The notes under the pieces were generated by a model. The model saw only the letters and a program-made list of their open reading frames with translations. It ran no database searches and was not told the DNA's origin. This document shows, piece by piece, positions 27,442-35,662 of a stretch of DNA of 64,000 nucleotides. Source of the DNA: Pseudorhodoplanes sinuspersici (GTDB lineage: Bacteria > Pseudomonadota > Alphaproteobacteria > Rhizobiales > Xanthobacteraceae); contig NZ_CP021112.1 in assembly GCF_002119765.1 (NCBI RefSeq), positions 4,954,501 through 5,018,500 on the forward strand. The letters are read 5' to 3'. Numbering within the stretch: the first letter of the stretch is position 1; the number at the start of each line of letters is the position of its first letter. A program made the position numbers and the translations under genes.

Positions 27442-28623
27442 ATGAGCAAATCGCATGAACCGGATGGTCTGAAACCGGAAACCCGCCTTGTGACAGCTGG
27501 TCGCAGCGCCGCCGAATTTCACGGCTTTGTGAATCCGCCCGTCTATCATGCCTCGACCGTGCTTTATCCGAATGCGGCCGATCTCGTCGCCCACCGGTCC
27601 CGCTACCAATATGGCCGCCGTGGCACGCCGACCTCCGAGGCATTGGAAAATGCCCTGCGCGAAATCGAGGGACCTGGATGTGCCGGTGTCTCGCTACTGC
27701 CGTCGGGTGCGGCGGCGGTGTCGACCGCCCTGCTCTCGGTGCTGTCGGCCGGCGACCATCTCCTGATCACCGACAGCGTCTATCGCCCGACCCGCAATTT
27801 TGCCGACACGATTCTCAAACGCTACGGCGTCGAGACGACCTATTACGATCCACTGATCGGCGACGGCATCGCGTCCCTGTTCCGGCCCAATACCCGCGCC
27901 GTCTTCGTCGAGGCGCCGGGTTCGCAATCCTTCGAGATGCAGGATATTCCGGCCATCGCACGCGCGGCGCACGACCGGGGCGCGCTGGTGCTGATGGACA
28001 ATACCTGGGCGACGCCGCTGTTCTTTCGCGCGTTCGAACATGGCGTTGATCTGTCGATCCAGGCCGGCACCAAATATATCGGCGGTCATTCCGACATCAT
28101 GTTCGGTACGATATCGGCGAATGAAAAAGCCCTGCCGAAACTGAAAGACACCGTCACGACCTTCGGCCTGTGTGTCGGCCCGGACGACATCTATCTCGCC
28201 CTCCGGGGACTTCGCACGCTCAGCGTACGACTCGAACGGCACCAGAAGTCCGCACTCGAGATTGCTCAGTGGTTCGAACAGCGCCCGGAGGTCTTGCGGG
28301 TGCTGCATCCGGCGCTGCCGTCACATCCCGGCCATGCGATCTGGAAACGGGATTTCACCGGCGCGTCCGGTTTGTTCAGTATCGTCCTGAAACCGACCGC
28401 CGAAAAGGCTGTCCATGCCTTCTGCGATGCACTCAGCCTGTTCGGCATGGGCTTTTCCTGGGGCGGCTATGAAAGCCTCGTCATCCTGTTCGACTGCGCC
28501 GGGTATCGCACGGCGACGAAATGGGCACCGGGTGGACCGTGCCTGCGCTTTCATATCGGGCTTGAAGACACCGGCGATCTGATTGCCGATCTTGAGCGCG
28601 GTTTTGCCGCCATGAAAGCTTAA
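27442..28623 (+). CDS. metC: Cystathionine beta-lyase
   Basis: A 393-residue PLP enzyme of the Cys/Met metabolism family. The Schiff-base Lys lies in SIQAGTKYIGGHSDIMFG; YQYGRRGTPTSEALE and LMDNTWATPLFFRAFEHGVD are the other family signatures. The GWGGYES-like C-terminal motif (FSWGGYESLVIL) fits cystathionine beta-lyases. It cleaves cystathionine to homocysteine, pyruvate and ammonia. GGGGA stands 6 nt before the ATG; a TTG four codons upstream overlaps that site and is rejected. It is divergent from the amino-acid importer operon; the 3' end overlaps the convergent PAP2 gene by 4 bp. Confidence 0.92.
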   Translation: MSKSHEPDGLKPETRLVTAGRSAAEFHGFVNPPVYHASTVLYPNAADLVAHRSRYQYGRRGTPTSEALENALREIEGPGCAGVSLLPSGAAAVSTALLSVLSAGDHLLITDSVYRPTRNFADTILKRYGVETTYYDPLIGDGIASLFRPNTRAVFVEAPGSQSFEMQDIPAIARAAHDRGALVLMDNTWATPLFFRAFEHGVDLSIQAGTKYIGGHSDIMFGTISANEKALPKLKDTVTTFGLCVGPDDIYLALRGLRTLSVRLERHQKSALEIAQWFEQRPEVLRVLHPALPSHPGHAIWKRDFTGASGLFSIVLKPTAEKAVHAFCDALSLFGMGFSWGGYESLVILFDCAGYRTATKWAPGGPCLRFHIGLEDTGDLIADLERGFAAMKA

Positions 28624-29447
28624 GACGGCTGGCTGTCGAACTGCACAGTGCGTTGGCGTGCCGGCGTTCGGCTTCGCGCACCCAGCCGACGCGCGAGCAC
28701 GCCATAGATCGGGGAGACGATCCGCGCACGCAATCGCGCGGCGAAGACATCAATCCGCCTACTCGCTTCCTGCTCATCGACCCGCGTCGGCCAGCGATAG
28801 ATCAGTCCATGGGCCGCCCATACCACGAGCGCGGTGAAGACACCGGCGAAGATGACATCCGATGTGAAATGGCCACCGACCATCACGCGAATGGCGCCGA
28901 CCAGTATGCCATAAGCCAACGCAGCACCGATCGCCCTGAAACGCCACCCGATCGGTGCGATCGCCGCAAGCGCCAGGACTGCGAAAGCAGACGACGCCTC
29001 CCCCGACACGAACGAGCAATTTTGTGAGCAGTTGCCGCGCGGATCCCACCACGGCTTAAACGCGTGCTTGCCGCCGAATTCAACCACGTGGCCGGGCCGC
29101 GGCCGCGACCAATGCTCCTTGAAGATCGCATTGGCCATAAGGGCCGGGCCGGCGAAATAGACGAGAACCAGGAGACACGCCGCGCGCGCGGGCACAAGCA
29201 TCGGCGCCGTACTGGATGACATCCGGATGATCAGCGCAGAACCGGCCAATCCCAAGATGATGATGACCAGCGCAAGATTGAAAATGCGCAACGCGTTGAC
29301 GGCGATGCTTTCCAAGCCGCTCAAAGCTTGAGCATCAGGGCCATAGAACGCCGCCGAAATCCGCAGATCGAGTGAGGGATCAACTGCAAAAACAAGTCCG
29401 GCAATCACACCAACAATTAATGTAAGCCACAACCCAGCCCCCGCCAT
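28620..29447 (-). CDS. PAP2 family phosphatase (membrane)
   Basis: A 275-residue protein with about six membrane helices. The phosphatase motifs are KEHWSRPRP (motif 1), CSFVSGEASSAF (motif 2, where the usual PSGH is SGEA, so the motif-2 His is replaced by Glu) and RVMVGGHFTSDV (motif 3, with the nucleophile His). It probably removes a phosphate from a lipid such as lipid A or polyprenyl diphosphate. GGGGGGCGG precedes the ATG. It lies downstream of the glycosyltransferase cluster on the same strand and overlaps metC at the 3' end. Confidence 0.85.
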   Translation of the reverse strand: MAGAGLWLTLIVGVIAGLVFAVDPSLDLRISAAFYGPDAQALSGLESIAVNALRIFNLALVIIILGLAGSALIIRMSSSTAPMLVPARAACLLVLVYFAGPALMANAIFKEHWSRPRPGHVVEFGGKHAFKPWWDPRGNCSQNCSFVSGEASSAFAVLALAAIAPIGWRFRAIGAALAYGILVGAIRVMVGGHFTSDVIFAGVFTALVVWAAHGLIYRWPTRVDEQEASRRIDVFAARLRARIVSPIYGVLARRLGARSRTPARQRTVQFDSQPS

Positions 29448-29585
29448 TCACCGCCCCCCAAACTTTCGTTGGGACGCTAGGAATAGCGCGTGAAACGGAC
29501 ATGACGCTTATGCTGCAGGAACGCGAAAATAGAAAAAAATTTCCATGTTGTGGAAAGTCATTGTGCGACAATCACAGGACATGCC

Positions 29586-29921
29586 TCAGATCGCGCTCGC
29601 CGGCTCGCGTTTTGTCTCGCGCAGGATCAGATAGAGATTGCGCAAATACACGAACAGCCCGAGCGCCTGACCGGCGATGAAGACCGGATCCTTTCTGTAC
29701 AATGCATAGATCAGCAGCAGCGCGCCGCCGCCGATTGAAAAGAACCAGAATGCAACGGGTATGACGCTGCGCCCTGCCCGTTCCGAGGCGATCCATTGCA
29801 CCACGAAACGCGCAGTGAAGAAAAACTGCGCCATGAATCCGAGCAGCACCCACCAGTCAAGATTATTGACGAACACGTCCTGCAGGTAGGTCCCGATCGC
29901 ACGCGACAGATCGACCAGCAT
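29586..29921 (-). CDS. Lipid-A-disaccharide synthase N-terminal domain (LAB_N) membrane protein
   Basis: A 111-residue protein with three membrane helices. The pattern WVLLGFMAQFFFTARFVVQW, then IPVAFWFFSIGGGALLLIYA and QALGLFVYLRNLYLI, is that of the LAB_N domain found alone or fused to LpxB or ArnT-type proteins. It is probably an accessory in polyprenyl-phosphate-sugar or lipid A modification. The gene start overlaps the end of the GT2 gene by 59 bp, so the two are translationally linked. The ribosome binding site AAAGGCG lies inside that upstream gene. Confidence 0.87.
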   Translation of the reverse strand: MLVDLSRAIGTYLQDVFVNNLDWWVLLGFMAQFFFTARFVVQWIASERAGRSVIPVAFWFFSIGGGALLLIYALYRKDPVFIAGQALGLFVYLRNLYLILRETKREPASAI

Positions 29922-30678
29922 CGCCTTTCAGCTCCCGTATTGTTGGAATCGCCTTGCGCCGGCGGATCAGCCACCAGACGCCGGCAAGATCGAGAAGCCC
30001 GACCCACAGGCGATTCCACATCCCATATTTCGACACGCCATGACGGCGATCGCGATCGATGACGTCGACATGGGCGATCTCGTAGCCTTCGCGGCGCACC
30101 AGCGCCGGCAGGAAGCGATGCAGGCTGTCGAACACCGGCAACATCAGGAACAGCGCGCGCGGGAAAGCCTTCAGCCCGCATCCCGTATCCGTCGTACCAT
30201 CGCGAAGGATTGCCGCGCGCACACCATTGGCGATCCGTGACTGTATCTTCTTGAACAGCGTCGCCTTGCGGCCGAGCCGCCGTCCGGCGACAAGACCAAG
30301 CCGCGGCATGCCATCTGCGAGAGCCTGCGCCATCTCAAGGATAAAGCGCGGATCGTTCTGCCCATCACCGTCGAGCGTCACGATGATCGTGCCGCGCGCC
30401 GCGCGAACGCCGCTCACCACCGCGATCGATTGGCCGCTTTTGATGTCGTGCGCGATTGGCCGCAATTCCGGATAGAGATTGCCAAGCCGGTCGAGCTCAG
30501 CCTGCGTCGCATCTGTCGAAGCATCATCGACATAGACGATTTCGAATGCGCTTTTCCCGCGCAGAGCCGACACGATTTCGGCAGTCAGTTCGGCAAGATT
30601 ATCGGCCTCGTTGTGTACCGGCACGACCACTGAAATATCGAGGTCGTTCTCAACCGTTGCCAGACGAAGCCGGGTCAC
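29863..30678 (-). CDS. Glycosyltransferase family 2 (polyprenyl-phosphate sugar synthase-like)
   Basis: A 271-residue GT-A fold enzyme. ISVVVPVHNEADNLAELTAE starts the nucleotide-binding domain; VYVDDASTDATQ and TLDGDGQNDPRFI hold the metal- and nucleotide-binding Asp residues. HGVSKYGMWNR near the C-terminus is typical of DPM1/ArnC-type enzymes that load a sugar onto polyprenyl phosphate. No C-terminal membrane anchor longer than one helix is seen. The start is a GTG (30678) with GAGGG upstream, overlapping the PAP2 stop codon by 4 bp. The LAB_N gene follows with a 59-bp overlap. Confidence 0.87.
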   Translation of the reverse strand: MTRLRLATVENDLDISVVVPVHNEADNLAELTAEIVSALRGKSAFEIVYVDDASTDATQAELDRLGNLYPELRPIAHDIKSGQSIAVVSGVRAARGTIIVTLDGDGQNDPRFILEMAQALADGMPRLGLVAGRRLGRKATLFKKIQSRIANGVRAAILRDGTTDTGCGLKAFPRALFLMLPVFDSLHRFLPALVRREGYEIAHVDVIDRDRRHGVSKYGMWNRLWVGLLDLAGVWWLIRRRKAIPTIRELKGDAGRSVACDRDLPAGRVRQ

Positions 30679-31577
30679 GATCGTGCCCTCGCGTCTGCTT
30701 CGGGAAAGCCGGAAACGGTTGACTTGGTCGCGGGCCGCCTCCAGAGGCGCATCAAAACACCGGCGAAATCGCGCAACTGCGGACCGGGTTTTGCGTAAAC
30801 ATGCCCTGTCGCATCGACAGCAAAGACCCACCGGCGGGCGGCGAAATAATTGCGGATCGCGAGCGCTCCGAGCGTGCCGATGGCAGCGCCGACCAGGACG
30901 TCGGTCGGATGATGCACGACGATGATCAGGCGCGTTGTCGCAATGGCCACGGCAAAGGTCCAGAGCAGCGGCCGCAGCCGTGGCCACAATGCACCGAATG
31001 CAATCGCGATCGCAAAGGCATTGGTCGCATGCCCGGACGGCATGCTGCCATAGACATATTCGGGATACGCCATCGTGCCGAACAGCAATTCGCGGAAGTA
31101 GGCAAACGGCACATAGAGAAAAACGTCGTCCTGTCCCAGCGCAAAGGGTCGCGCACGACCGATCAGCGGCTTGAGAATAGCGGCCAGCAGGCCTGGCAAC
31201 GCGACCGCAACCAACAAAAATGTCAGTCGCATTGAGACTGCAGACAGCGTGAGCCGGTCGAAACGGCTCACCGTCCGCGCGCCTGCGAGGAGGCAAACAA
31301 GCAGAAGCCCGGCAATCGGCCACAGCAGCCAGCCGGATTTCCCGTACCAACTGATCTGTCCGGAAAGATTCACCAGCCAGCGCGGCAAGTGGCGCGCCTC
31401 GCTGACGCTCCAGGCATCAAAGGAGAATTTCACCGCGACGATGCAAACGATGAAAGCTATCAGCGAGGTCAGCAACGTCGTCCGTGTCGGCCAAACGCAG
31501 CCATATTCGAATGCGCGCCGTGGCTTCTGCAGGGCCGCTGCAAGCAACGAAGTCAGAATGGCCTTGCCCTGATACAC
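30675..31577 (-). CDS. PAP2 family phosphatase (membrane)
   Basis: A membrane protein of about 300 residues with six helices and complete PAP2 motifs: KPLIGRARP, GSMPSGHATNAFA and RLIIVVHHPTDV. It resembles LpxE/undecaprenyl-diphosphate phosphatase-like enzymes. A GTG at 31577 has GGAG 6 nt upstream and is preferred to a TTG four codons earlier that overlaps that site. The stop codon overlaps the GT2 start (GTGA), which indicates a tight operon of phosphatase, GT2 and LAB_N protein. Confidence 0.86.
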   Translation of the reverse strand: MYQGKAILTSLLAAALQKPRRAFEYGCVWPTRTTLLTSLIAFIVCIVAVKFSFDAWSVSEARHLPRWLVNLSGQISWYGKSGWLLWPIAGLLLVCLLAGARTVSRFDRLTLSAVSMRLTFLLVAVALPGLLAAILKPLIGRARPFALGQDDVFLYVPFAYFRELLFGTMAYPEYVYGSMPSGHATNAFAIAIAFGALWPRLRPLLWTFAVAIATTRLIIVVHHPTDVLVGAAIGTLGALAIRNYFAARRWVFAVDATGHVYAKPGPQLRDFAGVLMRLWRRPATKSTVSGFPEADARARS

Positions 31578-31700
31578 GCTGTGCTCCAATCAGAATAACT
31601 GGAACAGCATTGTTGAGTGACAGGGACGTGACGGTCTCCACCGCCCTAAAGCATGGCGCCGAAACGTCTGACGCGTTTTTCGAAATGCGTCATCTGGACG

Positions 31701-33419
31701 TCACAAATTCCCCAACGACTTGTAGATCGTCAGAGTGATGCGGCCGCCACTACCGAGATTATAGCCTTTGAATTGCGACACCTTGGTATAGCGAAGTCCG
31801 ATCGCCTCGGCCCGTCGTGCGAAGGTGCGATCCAGCGAGGATTCAATCACGGCAAAGCGGCATTTGTGATCTTGCAGGAAATCGGCGGCCCCAGCAGCGC
31901 CGGTCAGCAGAGTATCCGTGCCGGCAAGGAAGACGAGACTAGGCTCCCGATAGCCTGCGGCGGCAACCTTGGGATCGGAACATTCCGCCGTGCGCACGGC
32001 TTGTGCGATTGCGACACTGGGGAACAACATGGCCAGCGACGGCAGCACCGACCAATAGACCGCGATCGCAAGCAGCACGGAGGTCACGGCCGCGCGCAGC
32101 ATCGAGCGCTCCGGCCCGTCGACGAAATAAAGCCACCACGCACGAAAGCCGAACACCATTGCTGCGCCAAGGAACGGCCAGGCCGGCCAACCGGGATAGC
32201 CCTCATAGCGCAGCAGCAGCACCAGCGACCCAACAAAGAAAAGGACCGGAATCGCGAACCACCAGAAGGTGCCGTATTCCATCCATTTCTGACGTGACAG
32301 GGCCTGCTGATCGATCGCCATGGCAAGCAGGATCGCGATCGCTGGATAAAGCGGCAACACGTAATGCGGCAGCTTGGTGATGACGAGTTCAAACACAATC
32401 CAGGCCGGTACCAGCCAGGCCAGCAAGAACTTGACCGGCGTCTCCCACTTCTCGCGCCACACCCACGGCGTTGCCATGCCGGCCAGGATCGACGCCGGCC
32501 AGAAGGTGATGAAGAACAGAACGACGTAATAGCCGGGCGGCGCGCCATGCGATTCCTGACCGCTGACCACTTTGGCCAACAAATCGCGCCCTACAGAATC
32601 CGACAAGAATGTCCCGCCGGATCGGCCAATGATGGCGATGAACCAAGGCAGCACCAGAAGAAGGAAGATCGGAAGGCCGATCAACGGCCGCAGCCTCGTC
32701 AACCACCCAGCCGAACGATCGATAATCGCCAGCGTTACGACCGGCAAACCGATGAAGAGCAGGATCAGCGGTCCCTTCAACAGCACGCCGGCAGCCAACG
32801 CTGCCCAGAACACGATCGGCCATATTAGACCGGCGCTCTTCTCCCGCTCGGCCGGCGGCTCCAGATAGGTGTGCGCCAGCACGCCGATACACAGCAGCAC
32901 CGTCAGCAGCAGCATCGCATCAGTCTTGGCGAGACGAGCTTCGACCCCGAGCAGGATCGATGACGCCATCATCACGGCGGCGAGGATAGCGACGCGCCGG
33001 TTGGCGAAAGCCAGCGCAATCCAGAATGTCGCGATGACCGCCCCAACCGCTCCAATGAGCGAGGGAATGCGATAGACATAAATGCGGGTCTGCATATCGC
33101 GGGTGGTGACTGCATCCGCAATCTTCAGAGCGGCCGCCTGCAGCCAGTAGATGCCGACCGGCTTTTGGTAGCGCACCTCGTTCTGGAAACGGATATCGAC
33201 ATATTCACCGGAGGCGACCATCTGCTTGGTCGCCTGCGCGAAACGGGCTTCGTCGCGATCGATCGGCGGGACTTTCGAATAGCCCGGCAAGAAGGCGATC
33301 AGCGCGAACGCAAGCAGAATCCAGATCGCACGCCGGTTGCTCTCGGCCGCGTAATCCAGAATCCCCGAAAGTCCCCGCCGCCAGGCTTCGCCTGGTCTAC
33401 CGCTTACGAAGTCGCTCAT
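31701..33419 (-). CDS. Glycosyltransferase family 39 (ArnT-like)
   Basis: A protein of about 572 residues with 11-12 membrane helices. The first periplasmic loop has the GT-C acidic motif PPIDRDEARFAQATKQM, which marks ArnT/PMT-like enzymes that use a polyprenyl-phosphate sugar donor, and VRYQKPVGIYWLQAAALKI follows. It probably moves a sugar to lipid A core or another envelope acceptor in the periplasm. The ATG at 33419 is chosen; the frame is open 26 codons upstream, but that part lies in a repeat. The PAP2 gene follows 124 bp downstream on the same strand. The donor may be made by the GT2 enzyme. Confidence 0.87.
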   Translation of the reverse strand: MSDFVSGRPGEAWRRGLSGILDYAAESNRRAIWILLAFALIAFLPGYSKVPPIDRDEARFAQATKQMVASGEYVDIRFQNEVRYQKPVGIYWLQAAALKIADAVTTRDMQTRIYVYRIPSLIGAVGAVIATFWIALAFANRRVAILAAVMMASSILLGVEARLAKTDAMLLLTVLLCIGVLAHTYLEPPAEREKSAGLIWPIVFWAALAAGVLLKGPLILLFIGLPVVTLAIIDRSAGWLTRLRPLIGLPIFLLLVLPWFIAIIGRSGGTFLSDSVGRDLLAKVVSGQESHGAPPGYYVVLFFITFWPASILAGMATPWVWREKWETPVKFLLAWLVPAWIVFELVITKLPHYVLPLYPAIAILLAMAIDQQALSRQKWMEYGTFWWFAIPVLFFVGSLVLLLRYEGYPGWPAWPFLGAAMVFGFRAWWLYFVDGPERSMLRAAVTSVLLAIAVYWSVLPSLAMLFPSVAIAQAVRTAECSDPKVAAAGYREPSLVFLAGTDTLLTGAAGAADFLQDHKCRFAVIESSLDRTFARRAEAIGLRYTKVSQFKGYNLGSGGRITLTIYKSLGNL

Positions 33420-33450
33420 GCCCCAACCGCTTTCAAATCGCGCGGGACCA

Positions 33451-33503
33451 TAGAGCATGAGGCCGAAAAGTGCGAAGCGGTTTTCGGCAGACATCATGCT
33501 CTA
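33451..33503. repeat. Intergenic palindromic repeat (TAGAGCATGA type)
   Basis: TAGAGCATGA at 33451 pairs with TCATGCTCTA at 33494-33503 and the inner bases (CCGAAAA / TTTTCGG) also pair, leaving a loop of about 10 nt. I recognise this sequence type from memory as an abundant intergenic repeat in Bradyrhizobium/Rhodopseudomonas-like genomes. It lies just upstream of the GT39 gene. Confidence 0.75.
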
Positions 33504-33516
33504 ACGTATTAGAATC

Positions 33517-33565
33517 GATCACGTTTTATGATCTTGGATCGCGTCGATCCAGAATCATCGTGATC
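33517..33565. repeat. Intergenic nested palindrome (GATCACG type)
   Basis: GATCACG/CGTGATC, ATGAT/ATCAT and GGATC/GATCC form three nested paired segments around a 5-nt centre. It follows the preceding repeat by 13 nt. Again this resembles an abundant repeat remembered from the same bacterial order. It lies between pbpC (33599) and the GT39 gene. Confidence 0.75.
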
Positions 33566-33598
33566 TAGGGAAAAACCGGACGTGCGCAAAGGAAAGGG

Positions 33599-35662
33599 CT
33601 ACTGCAACCGCACCAACACGCTGTCGGCTGCGCCTTTTCCGTCAACAACCGTCAGCCGGACGAAACCCGGCCCGTCCGGATGGAAGAAGACGGTCCGGCC
33701 GCCCGAAATCCGCTGCTGCGGGACGCCATTAACAAGGATCGTCAACGGTTCGGCGCCACCCGAGATTTTCAGGGCGACCGGCTCAGGTCTGCTGCCATTC
33801 GAGGCGAGTTCAAGCCGGGCGCCGTGAGGCGGAAACATGATGCGGACCTGCTCGCGTTTGCGTCCCATCGTCCCGTCGGGGCTGAAGCGCTGCAGCGGTA
33901 ACGGCAGTTTGCCATTGGCCGCGAAGATCGCGCCCTTTGGCGCCGGCGGCAGCAGCGCTGGCAGGTCGCCGAGACGCGCAAAGGCATCGAACAGGATCGG
34001 GGCGGCAGCCGTACGGCCGAGAATGCCAGGCACTGGCACGCCATCCGGCCGGCCAACCCACACGCCGATGGTGCGCCGTCCATCGAAACCCACCGCCCAG
34101 GCATCGCGATAGCCATAGGAGGTGCCGGTCTTGAAGGCGATGCGATTGCGGGCGGCATTCTCCGGCGGCGGCGTGCCGAGGAGGACATTGCTGACATACC
34201 AGGCTGCGACCGGATCGAGCAGGCGCCGCGGCGGCCGCGCCAGCGCAACGTCCGCCTTACGCTCGACCAGAGGGATGGTCGACCCCTGCCGCGCGAGGCC
34301 GGTATAGAGCATGGTGAGATCGGAGAGCGTCACGCCAACACCACCAAGGCCCATGGCGAGACCCGGCACCTCGCCCTTCGGCAAGGTCAATTGGCCACCA
34401 GCCTGTGTCAGCCGCGCCGTGAGCCGCGAGGCTCCGACACGATCGAGCAAGGCCACCGCCGGGACATTGAGCGACAATTGCAGCGCCTTGCGAACCGGCA
34501 ACGTGCCCTGAAAAGTCAGATCGAAATTCTCCGGCGCGTAATTGCCATAGCGCACCGGCTTGTCGTCGATCAGCGTATCGGGATGGACGACACCGTCTTC
34601 AAACGCGAGACCGTAGATGAACGGCTTCAACGCAGAACCCGGCGAGCGCAAGCCTTGCGTCATGTCCACCTGCCCGGCCCGATGCAAATCGAAGTAATCC
34701 GCCGATGCCACCCGCGCGAGGATTTCACCGCTCGCGTGATCGACCACCAGAATGGCGATCGATACGTCGGCACCGAATGTCGGCGCACGCTCGCGCGCCA
34801 ATATTTCAAGCGCCTGTTGCATGCGTGCGTCGATAGTCAGTTCGTGCCGCTTCTGCTGCGGCAAAGAGAGGACGACCTGATCGGCCGCATGTGGCGCCAG
34901 CGCGGGCATCGACTTGCGAGAGGTCGGTACGGGGTCCTTTTTTGCCTGAGCGATTTCGTCTGCCGGAATGCCGACGTCATCGGCGATGCGATCCAGCACC
35001 CGGTCGCGCGCATGTTGTGCCCGCTCCGGCGAGCGATCCGGCCGCCGCGCTTCCGGCGATTGCGGCAAGGCGACGAGCAACGCCGCTTCGGCACGCGACA
35101 AGCGTTTCGGCTCCTTGTCGAAATAAGCCAGCGAGGCGGAGCGAATGCCTTCGAGATTGCCGCCATAGGGCGCAAGTGACAGATATAGCGAAAGAATTTC
35201 GTCCTTGCTGAACTTGCGCTCGAGCTCGATGGCGCGGACCATCTGCTTCAGCTTGGCCAGCAGCGTGCGCTCTTTGCGCGGCTCGAGCAGACGCGCGACC
35301 TGCATCGATAAAGTCGAGGCGCCGGAGACGATTTCCCCATGCACAACAAGCTGCCAGGCCGCGCGCGCCATCGCCAGCGGATCGACGCCGTAATGCTCGT
35401 AGAAACGCTTATCCTCGTACGCGATCAGCATGGCGAGGAAGCGCGGATCGACATCCTCGGCGCGTGCTTTCAGCCGCCATCGTCCATCCTCGGTCGCATA
35501 GGCGCGCAGCAGCCGCCCCTCGCGGTCGAGCACCTCAGTCGAATAATCGATGGACGCCGTGTTCACGAGCGGCGGCAGCGTCGCCGCCCATATCGCGAAG
35601 GCCAGCATGGCGCAGGTCAGCGCCGTGCTGGCGATCGCCAATATGAGCCGGCCATATCTCAT
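33599..35662 (-). CDS. pbpC: Penicillin-binding protein 1C
   Basis: A 687-residue class A PBP. An N-terminal membrane anchor (about residues 7-29) precedes the glycosyltransferase domain with catalytic Glu83 in YEDKRFYEHYGVD. The transpeptidase domain has the SxxK motif SALK (within SPGSALKPFIYG) and KTG in FKTGTSYGYRDAW. The last 100 residues form the BiPBP_C domain (PHGARLELASNG...). It polymerises glycan and may act as a repair synthase in the periplasm. The start codon overlaps the alpha-2-macroglobulin stop codon by 4 bp; this pairing is conserved in many proteobacteria. Confidence 0.95.
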   Translation of the reverse strand: MRYGRLILAIASTALTCAMLAFAIWAATLPPLVNTASIDYSTEVLDREGRLLRAYATEDGRWRLKARAEDVDPRFLAMLIAYEDKRFYEHYGVDPLAMARAAWQLVVHGEIVSGASTLSMQVARLLEPRKERTLLAKLKQMVRAIELERKFSKDEILSLYLSLAPYGGNLEGIRSASLAYFDKEPKRLSRAEAALLVALPQSPEARRPDRSPERAQHARDRVLDRIADDVGIPADEIAQAKKDPVPTSRKSMPALAPHAADQVVLSLPQQKRHELTIDARMQQALEILARERAPTFGADVSIAILVVDHASGEILARVASADYFDLHRAGQVDMTQGLRSPGSALKPFIYGLAFEDGVVHPDTLIDDKPVRYGNYAPENFDLTFQGTLPVRKALQLSLNVPAVALLDRVGASRLTARLTQAGGQLTLPKGEVPGLAMGLGGVGVTLSDLTMLYTGLARQGSTIPLVERKADVALARPPRRLLDPVAAWYVSNVLLGTPPPENAARNRIAFKTGTSYGYRDAWAVGFDGRRTIGVWVGRPDGVPVPGILGRTAAAPILFDAFARLGDLPALLPPAPKGAIFAANGKLPLPLQRFSPDGTMGRKREQVRIMFPPHGARLELASNGSRPEPVALKISGGAEPLTILVNGVPQQRISGGRTVFFHPDGPGFVRLTVVDGKGAADSVLVRLQ

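Noticed and set aside
30679-31350. 5' extension of the GT2 gene
   Set aside because: It overlaps the PAP2 gene in another frame and is Arg/Cys-rich; the GTG at 30678 with its own ribosome binding site overlaps the PAP2 stop codon.
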